Source: Fulvia fulva
Taxonomy: Eukaryota > Ascomycota > Dothideomycetes > Mycosphaerellales > Mycosphaerellaceae
NCBI RefSeq assembly: GCF_020509005.1
Contig: NC_063018.1
Span: forward strand, 3,720,001 to 3,784,000
Reading direction: 5' to 3'
DNA length: 64,000 bases
The translations under genes were made by a program, and so were the position numbers. Of the stretch, positions 56,307 to 64,000 are shown piece by piece; position 1 is the stretch's first letter; the number at the start of each line of letters is the position of its first letter. Below the pieces are notes generated by a model. That model saw only the letters and a list, made by a program, of their open reading frames with translations, did not search any database and was not told the DNA's origin.

Positions 56307-59300
56307 TTAAGTTCTACTACTCTAAATCCCTCTATAGTAAGTACGCGTATTATCGGCGATATTACCGACCGGTTTACGACACTTTAGTAGGAGTTAGCAA
56401 ATAAGACCCCGAGTTCGAGGCGGATTATAGTAGTATAATCGGGTGTCCTATATACGTAGGAAGTGTATAGAAGAGGAGGATACGACATAGTCAGTCGTAG
56501 ACACTTTCGTAGGAGTTCGTCGAGATACGTAGGATTAATATTAATATCCGCCGAACCGTCGAGGATTCGAGACAGCCGCGACTATAGCTGCCGATAATCA
56601 CGAACCGTAACCGTAGTAGACCTAATAGAATAATAGAAGTCATACTATAGTCGATAGCTAAGATCAGACCTACTAGATACGATAAGCGACGGCGGGTTAA
56701 TAGTAGAAGACGGAAATCACGTATACGACTCTTAAGACTAAGTACGACCGGCGTGAGCGTATTTACTAATAAGATAGAGGATAGGGTATATCGTCGAGAG
56801 TAGATAGGTAGGGAGGCTAGTACGCGCCGCTCGACCTATCGTATACTATACCCCTAGATCCTATAGAAGATAGCAAAGGCGCTTAGTTCCGATACGATCT
56901 ATAAGCATTCAAGCTATATACCTATAAAGAGTTAGCGGCGTCAGTTAAAAAGAGACCTAAAGCTTGGCTTAATATCCTCGACTTTAGGATATAGATATAT
57001 ACTTATAGTAAGGCCTTACTTAAGAACTCTCGCGACCGAGTTATTAACCTAACGGGTAAGAAAGTCAACCTCGAGGCAGCCCTTTAGCAAGAAAAGGAGG
57101 ACTCGGAAGAAGCGGCGGGCATTATTAAAGGTCTGACCGTTTAGAACGAGGAAAAGGATAGGCAAATTTAAGAACTAGAAGCTAAGGTATAGACTAAGGA
57201 CGGCGATACGGAAGATGCTATAGTAGAAATCGAGAGCCTATAAGAGGATAACAACACTTAGCGTAGGTTGGTCGAGAGTCTAAAGTAGCGCATTAAGGAG
57301 CTCGAAGCACTTTAGAAGTAATAGTAATAGCCGGAGAGACTAACGACACTAGCTCGCTAGCCCTCTAAGCTACGCGCCCTCCTAGATTCACGAAAGAAGG
57401 ACGTAGGAAACACTCTAGGTGTTCGCGTCAATACGTATATAGAGAAATTCCTACTACGAGAGCTCGGAACTACGCTACTATAACGTACGGCTAGCGCGCT
57501 AGGCGGGCGTAGGCAAGAAGTCGAATTTATAGGTAATAATAACTTCGAGACCGCTTACGACGATAGTATCCGCAATATACGTATATCGACTCTATACTAG
57601 TTTATGTCAGGGGGTCTCGGTAGGTTCGGCGACGCTAATAATACGCCTAATCTATACGCGCGTCCTTTTACCCCTACCCTAACTCTAGGTACGTAGTCTA
57701 TAAAGTCTATTAATATATCTTAGAAGAACCCTATTAAGGTCCTACCTGTCTTCTACGCCGACCTAAAGGAAGACAAGGTCAGCTATATTAAGTAGCGTAA
57801 GAAGGTTAGCGAGTACCTACTTATAGAACCTAATCGATCGGATACCGAATTGTATATTATATTCTACGGCCTAGTAGGCACGAACGCTCTCGGCCGTATT
57901 CGACCTTATAAGCCTACTATTAAGCATTGGAATGAGGCTCTCGAGATCCTCGACTTATCGTATAGCGACTACTTCGAGAAGCGTCGTTACCGTAAGGCCT
58001 TTTACGAACTCGAACAGAAGTAGGGTAAGAAGTTTGACCTCTTCTATACGAAGTTTTCCGAGTATATACACTACCTTAGGAAGTATACTACTAAGGACGG
58101 GCGCGAAGAACTAATAGAGAACCTTAAGGAGAAGATTCTTCTACGTCTACGCGCGAAGATCGCGGGTATACGGTTTAGGAGCCTAACCGAGATAGAGGAT
58201 ACTCTCCGTAATATCGAGATCGACCTCGACGACATACCGCGCTAGTAGTAGTAACCACCCGGTAAGAAGCTAAGTAGAGGAGGCTAGACCGGTGTTCAAG
58301 GCAACGCGCGACTAGGTTCCTCCGGTAGTACTAGAGGCGGCGGCGGCGGCGGTCGAGGACCTATAGGCAAGCCGCGTAGCGAGCGTATAGACGAGAAGGT
58401 GTACTAATAGTACGACATAGTAGCCGCTAAGCGTACTAGCTTGATATATCGTAAGCTTACGAAGGATAAAGCGGCGTACTAGAAGGATAAGACGTTCTAC
58501 TACGTATATAAGAGCCCGGACTATAACTAGTAGTACCGATCTTACGAATAGTTCTAGTTCCGTAAGGGTAATACTAGAGGTAACGTAGCTACTACGGTCG
58601 ACTAGAACCTTATCGACTTCGAACCCTAATAATAGGGAAACGGGGCAACTCTAGACTAAGGCGTATAGTTTAGAGTATAGCTGTTGTTACTATAGCTAAC
58701 ATTACGCCTAGTAAAGATCCTCCTAAGAACATCTACGAGCACCTTACGCTAGAAGAACCGAGCACATATCCGTTAGGCAAAGGCCCGCTAAGGATATCAG
58801 AACCTACGCCGATGCCCTAGTAACGAAACAAAAAGGTTAACCTACTATAGCGGTAGACTTCGGAGGTAGACATACCTAAGGTTATAGATATCGAGACTAT
58901 AAAGGTCGGAGTAATCAAAGTCGACATCCTACTACGTAGTGATCGTCTTATTATATACGGCACCGTTAAAGGCAAGCCTACTAGATGCCTAGTAGATCTA
59001 GGCGTATAGTCGATCTTTTGTAGTACGAAGTTTATAAAGGATTATGATCGGACAAAGCTGCCTACTCTATTTAGAATCGGTATAGTAGACCCGTCTAAGA
59101 AGAACGAAGCTACGGAGTACGTAAAAGCGACTCTAGACCTAAACGGTCACGTCGAAGAATTGAACTGCTTTGTTACCGGCATTAAGTATAACTTTATTCT
59201 TAGTATACCGTAGGTATAGAAACACCTACTAGACTTCGGGAACTAGACGAATACCGTCACGTTCACGTCTTACTACGGAGACTATTACGAAAGAATACTA

Positions 59301-62300
59301 ACGACGGTACGCTATTAACTAGAAAAACAAGTATAAGCTCGGTAGTAATAGCGTGCCGATCGGATAGACGTAGCGGCAATCATAGGCATTAACATCTCGT
59401 CTATAAGTACTACGGAGGCCGTAGAATGTCTAGAAGATTAGCTTAAAGAGGGCTAATAACTATAAGAAGGCTACCTAATTTAGGAGCAGAATGACGACGC
59501 GCTACCTATAACTAAGGAGGAGGCTATAGAAGAAGTTAGTATATAGCTTAGCGCTAGAGTAGCGTCCGACTTCTAACAATATATAAAAGGCAAAGACGAA
59601 GTGGACCTAGATATATTGCTTCCGCGTGAATTTAAGTCGCGACGTAAGGCCTTCGTTCTACGTATAGGAGACGATGCCTTACCTCCTTACCGTAAAGGAG
59701 ACGACCTCGCTATCGACTTTAACCTAGGTGCTAAGCTGCCTTTCGCTCGACTATATCTAATGAGCCTATAGGAGCTCGAAGTCGTGAAGAAGTATATCGA
59801 CGACTTGAAGACAAAAGGCAAAATTAGAGAAAGCACCTTACGTATTATATCGCTAGTCATCATTATTAGAAAGCTAGGTAGTAGACTACGCGTCTACGTA
59901 GACTATAGAGTAGTTAACGCTATTACGATCAAGAACCGATACCCTATCCCGTAGGTTCGAGAGACACTATAGCGAATAAGCGGGTACTAATACTTTACCG
60001 TACTCGATGTCGTTACTGCCTTTAATAAACTACGTATCCGAGTAGGCGACGAATAGAAGACTGTATTTACCTTACGGTATAGGACCTTTAAGTACCTAGT
60101 AGTGCCCTTCGGATCGTATAACGCTCCTAGCGTCTTCTAGGCCTACATTAACAAAGCCCTAAGGCTTTACCTTAACGACTTCGTTACCGTATACCTTAAT
60201 AATACGATCGTCTTTAGTAGTATAAGAGAGGAGTATATAGAACATGTGCTTAAGGTACTAGACTGCTTTATCGATACTAAACTACTATTAGACATCGCGA
60301 AGAGCAAGTTTTTCTAGAAGGAAGTCAAGTACCTTAGTCTAACTATTACTACCGAAGGTATTAAGATAGACCTAAAGAAGATCAAGACGATCCTCGAGTA
60401 GGAGATACCTAGAAGCGTAAAGGACGTCCTTTCCTTCCTCGGCCTCGCGAACTTCTATCGAAGGTTCGTAGAAGGCTTCTCGAACATCGTACTACCTATA
60501 ACTACTCTTACGAAGGGGGTCGGTAGTAAGGACAAGTCAAAGCGACCTACGAAATATACTTAGAACTGGACACTAGAGTGCTAGTAAGCTTTTAATAGGC
60601 TTAAGGCGGAGTTCACGAAGTAACTAGTGCTATAGTACTTTGACCTAAGTAAGCCTTACGTTATCGAATACGACGCCTCTAATAGATATACCGGTAGCGT
60701 TCTTTTATAGATCGGAGAAGACGGACAGCTTCACCTAGTTATATACTATTCGTAGAAGATAGATCTAGCCGAGTGTAACTATAAGATCTACGATAAGGAG
60801 CTTATAGCTATCGTTCGAGCTTTTAAGGAATAGCGGCTAGAGCTAATAGGTAGTAAGACTAGGGTATTGTCTAATCACCGCGGTCTATAATACTTTATAA
60901 CTACTAAGTAGCTAAATCGCCGACAAGCACGATAGAGTAAATTCTTGTCCGGGTTCGATTTCTAGATCGAATACCGACTAGGTAAGCTAGGCGGTAAGCC
61001 TAATGCCCTAACACGCCGTACTTAGGATATAGACGTAACAGACGATATTAAGAACAGATAATAAACGGTCTTAAAGAAACGTAACCTCGCCCCTAAAGTA
61101 TAGGAGTCTCTTAGAGTATTAGTAATAACAACGTATACAAACGCTCACGACTAATATCAGCTCGCGCTTGCCGTACTTAACGCGAACGAGGCGTCTGTTA
61201 AGGAAGAGATCCAGAACGCCTACGATTAGGACGAGCTCGTAGTAGTAATCAAGAAAGGCCTATAAGCTAGCGATAGTCGGCTACCGTAGAAATTGAATAT
61301 ATATATCAATCTTAGCGAGTACGAACTAGAGTACGACCTGATTTATATTCAAGGCCGCCTCTACGTACCTAATAGTAGTAATATCCGCGAAGAACTTATA
61401 GCCGCTTGTTATAATACCCCTATAGCCGGCTACCCGGGGCGCGAGAAGACATACGAGCTAATAACTCGTACGTACTATTGGCCTGGCATATAGGCTAACA
61501 TCGCACGATATGTAAAGAACTGTTATATATATACTAGAACTAAGGCTTTCTATAATACGTACTAGGGCAACCTTAAGTAAATCCTAATACCTAACGGTAT
61601 ATTCGAGGAAGTGGCCCTAGACTATATTATAGTACTTCTAGACAGCTATAGCCCGGAGGGCGTCAAGTATAACAACATCCTTACCTTGACATATCGTCTT
61701 ATAAAGCGTAAGTACCTTATACTAGTCGTCGACATAGAGCCCGAGACAGCTATAGATATAATCATCCGCTACGTTATTAAGGATCAAGGCCTGTTCCGCT
61801 CTATCTACTCAGACCGCGGCTCGTAGTAGGTAAGTCGCTTCTAGAAGACGCTTTGCGAACGCCTAGGCATTAAGTATAAGATGTCGACGGTATAGTACCC
61901 TTAGACCGATAGTCAGTCCGAACGTACGAACTAAGTTATAGAGCAGTACCTACGTATATACATTAATTACGCCTAAGACAACTAGTACGACTAGCTACTA
62001 ATAGCGGAGTTTGCTTTGAATAACATAAAAAGCACTGCCGGCGTGTTACCGTTCTTCGTAACCTTAGGAAGAAACCTAAGAATAGAAGTTCTTAGTAGAC
62101 CTACCCGTACGGACGTACTACTAGCTACGTAGAAAATTAGCTAATAAGATATAGACGCTTTCGCAACTTATATAAGCCGTGTATACACACATTGTATTAA
62201 CTAGCTTAAGTATATATAAGTATAGCTTAAAGCCGACTATTAGAAATATAGCCGGAGACCTACGCGGTCTTATAAGGTAGGAGACAAGGTTTAGCTCAAT

Positions 62301-63071
62301 TTACGCAATATTCGTACTAAACGACTAGCGAAGAAGCTTGATTATAAGAACGTAGGCCCCTTCACAATCATAAAGAAAGTAGTAACCGATGTCTACGAAC
62401 TCGACCTACCTACGAGCATAAGAATATACTACGTATTCTATACCGACCTACTACGACTATCCGCCGAAGACCCGTTCCCTTTATAGACGTACGAACCTAC
62501 GCTTACCGAAGTCGATAGCGAAGTTGAGGAATAGCACGATGCCGTAGTAGTAGTAGACAGTCGCTAGACTAGAAAAGCAAAGAAGAGTATTAGCTATACT
62601 ATTAAATAGGTAGATAGGTTATCTACTAAAGAACCTTATATCAACTTGAAAGGCACTATAGACGAACTTGTAGTAGACTACTATTACAAGAACCCTCGCG
62701 CTCTAGGACCTCTACGCGGATAGTAAGCACTAGAGCCTAATATAACTAAGCTAATAGACTCGGCGGACAGTACTAGCGATACTAATAACGACGCGACCGT
62801 TACCGCCGACGCTAAGCACTAGTCACGATATAACCTAAGGCGTGCTAAGGCATAATAAACAGTCACTTCGTTTCTACGATCTGCGCCTAGGACTCGCTAC
62901 CGCTAGTAACGTCGCTTTGCTCGTAGCTTAGGCTTGTCTATAGTCGTATCTTTATATATACCGGAGTTTTAGATTATAGAGTTAGATAGATATACCCTAT
63001 AGAGCGTTACTTATTTTGAATTGATAGATACCGCCTCGTAGGCGCTTAAGGCGATTTAAGAAGGGGAGTAG

Positions 63072-63267
63072 TATTACGGTATAGCCCTACGGCCTACGGC
63101 CTACGGGTCACGTGACTTCGTGAATATAACGTAACGCCTCGGCTCGGCGAACGTCGCGCTTATCTTCGATACGCGCCTTAGCTAGAACTTCTCTTCTCCG
63201 TAGAACTTATTCGATTACTTAGCTACGATACCCTTTTACCTACCGAGAGTAGCCTAGACCCGTAATA
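63072..63267 (+). repeat. gypsy C 3' LTR (196 bp)
   Basis: Starts TATTACGGTATAGCCC after a purine run (AAGGGGAGTAG) and ends CCCGTAATA. It has more RIP changes than the 5' LTR (for example CATGAC to TATAAC) but keeps the CACGTG core. Confidence 0.9.
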
Positions 63268-63863
63268 ATAGGAGACTTTCGCTATACTCCCGATCTTTAG
63301 TATCTACTCCTTATTTATTTCGAGGGCCTTCTTATCCTATACGTATACTATAAACAGCTTGACCCCTTTATTATCTACCCTTACTCCTACTATTCCCTTT
63401 ACTCCGATCTTCTCGACTATCTCCCTCCCGGTCATCTTTCCTATCTCTTCCTTCTCTTTCTAGTCCGTAATATAGACTCGTAGTACTATGCTCTAAGGGG
63501 GTGTAGGTTGGCTCGCGATTGTTGCCTAGGTCGTTAGGCCCTAGGTCTATCTCGGGTCTCTTTAAGGGTTGTTTCTTACGTTTCGTATTACTACCTCGAT
63601 TGCTATATTTATCGTAGTGCTTGTTTGTCGTTTGAGCGCCTTTAGTCCCCCGAGCAGTTCGCTTATTACTCCTTTTAGTACTCTCTCCGGAAACCTCCCT
63701 TCTTCTACCGCTACTATCTCTTCCGCCTTCTTATAGAGCGTCCTCTACTCGTCTCCCCCTTACTCTCGGTCGTCTACTGCCGTCGTCGTCGCCGTTTTTA
63801 TCCCCTTTTAGGCCCTCTTTTATAGGCTATTAGTAAATGATAGGTGACTTAGGTAGTATGACT
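63268..63863 (-). mobile_element. LINE2, 5' part (leader and ORF1 start)
   Basis: From the right ATAGG copy to the right 19-bp duplication. The minus strand shows ORF1-like sequence without clear domains, including a segment resembling LINE1 near 18880-18930 (GACGACC...GGCGGAAGA). Adding the three LINE2 parts gives about 5.0 kb, close to LINE1, so the element was essentially full length. Confidence 0.65.
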
Positions 63864-63882
63864 CGATATTTCGGCTATATTA
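63864..63882 (+). repeat. 19-bp target-site duplication, right copy (LINE2)
   Basis: Exact repeat of 46254-46272; the hAT frame resumes within it. Confidence 0.9.
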
Positions 63883-64000
63883 CTAACCTCTACGCGAAGT
63901 CGCTACTACTAGGAGAGTTATCTAATCGGGACCTAAAGGAGCTAGAACTAAAGACGGAGGAGGGCGTATTCGCGGTAGTAGAGGCGTTCTAGTATACTCG
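63864..64000 (+). pseudogene. hAT transposase, piece 3 (continues past the window)
   Basis: Reads R-Y-F-G-Y-I-T-N-L-Y-A-K-S-L-L-L-G-E-L-S-N, then L-K-E-L-E-L-K-T-E-E-G-V-F-A-V-V-E-A-F. This is the part of hAT transposases right after the R-C-F-G-H-x-x-N-L motif at which piece 2 was cut. Only one RIP-type stop is seen in this piece. The C-terminal dimerisation domain would lie to the right of the window. Confidence 0.78.

Larger units (their letters stand above)
56111..63267 (+). mobile_element. gypsy C: complete-length Ty3/gypsy element, RIP-mutated
   Basis: A 7157-bp element with 196-bp LTRs and duplication ATAGG, inside LINE2. Through stops: a coiled-coil-like gag N-terminus (about 57050-57340, heptad-like Leu/Glu/Lys); capsid (57690-58250) with F-Y-A-D-L-K-E-D-K-V; a knuckle Y-V-Y-K-S-P-D-Y-N (Cys/His changed) near 58500; protease near 58985-59030; reverse transcriptase (59740-60450) with active site Y-L-N-N-T at 60192-60206, Asp changed to Asn by G-to-A; RNase H (about 60650-61020); integrase (61380-62200) with A-C-Y-N-T-P-x-A-G-Y-P-G and D-S-Q-S-E-R-T-N; V-G-P-F-T-I near 62350; and a chromodomain-like tail at about 62590-62720. 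It is dead. Confidence 0.87.

Overview
This window comes from a filamentous ascomycete, most likely a Dothideomycete-type Pezizomycotina. The evidence is short (43-63 bp) GT-AG introns, fungal gene families (a 2EXR-type protein, an HET-domain remnant, a hexose-transporter-like MFS gene, HMG-CoA synthase) and heavy repeat-induced point mutation (RIP) of the CpA-to-TpA type in nearly all the repeats. Species cannot be read from the sequence.

Region 1 (1 to about 13.79 kb) is ordinary gene space. It holds the 3' end of a DUF427 gene, a damaged 2EXR-like gene, an eight-exon MFS sugar transporter (minus), a CorA-like membrane protein (minus), HMG-CoA synthase of the sterol/isoprenoid pathway (plus), a single-pass membrane protein of unknown function (plus) and a frameshifted, truncated HET-domain pseudogene. 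The genes are unrelated housekeeping or accessory functions; nothing suggests a cluster.

Region 2 (13.79 to 64 kb) is one continuous block of transposons with no host gene. It starts with the 3' LTR of a truncated copia element whose gene-proximal end escaped RIP and whose distal part is saturated with it. The rest is a nest. The outermost layer is a RIP-mutated hAT transposase on the plus strand, split into three pieces (about 17.3-18.02, 46.05-46.27 and 63.88-64.0 kb). The first break holds a chromovirus here called gypsy D (18022-46046, TSD CTCTT), which itself carries a Tad-like LINE (LINE1, 14-bp TSD), a nearly intact copia element (copia A, TSD AATCT), a second chromovirus (gypsy E), a RIP-mutated older relative of copia B (copia B-prime), and 3' fragments of others. 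The second break holds another Tad-like LINE on the minus strand (LINE2, 19-bp TSD), which carries copia B (TSD TAGTT) and gypsy C (TSD ATAGG).

The target-site duplications and matching reading frames let the order of events be read directly. The oldest layers have lost most CpA/TpG; copia A has one nonsense codon and one LTR difference; copia B has five nonsense codons, all of RIP type, and one frameshift in a 13-G run. Both copia families appear to prime from the anticodon region of initiator tRNA-Met, as Drosophila copia does, and both carry D-S-C instead of D-S-G at the protease active site. No CRISPR array, rRNA or tRNA gene was seen. Names such as gypsy D or copia A are labels for this window only.
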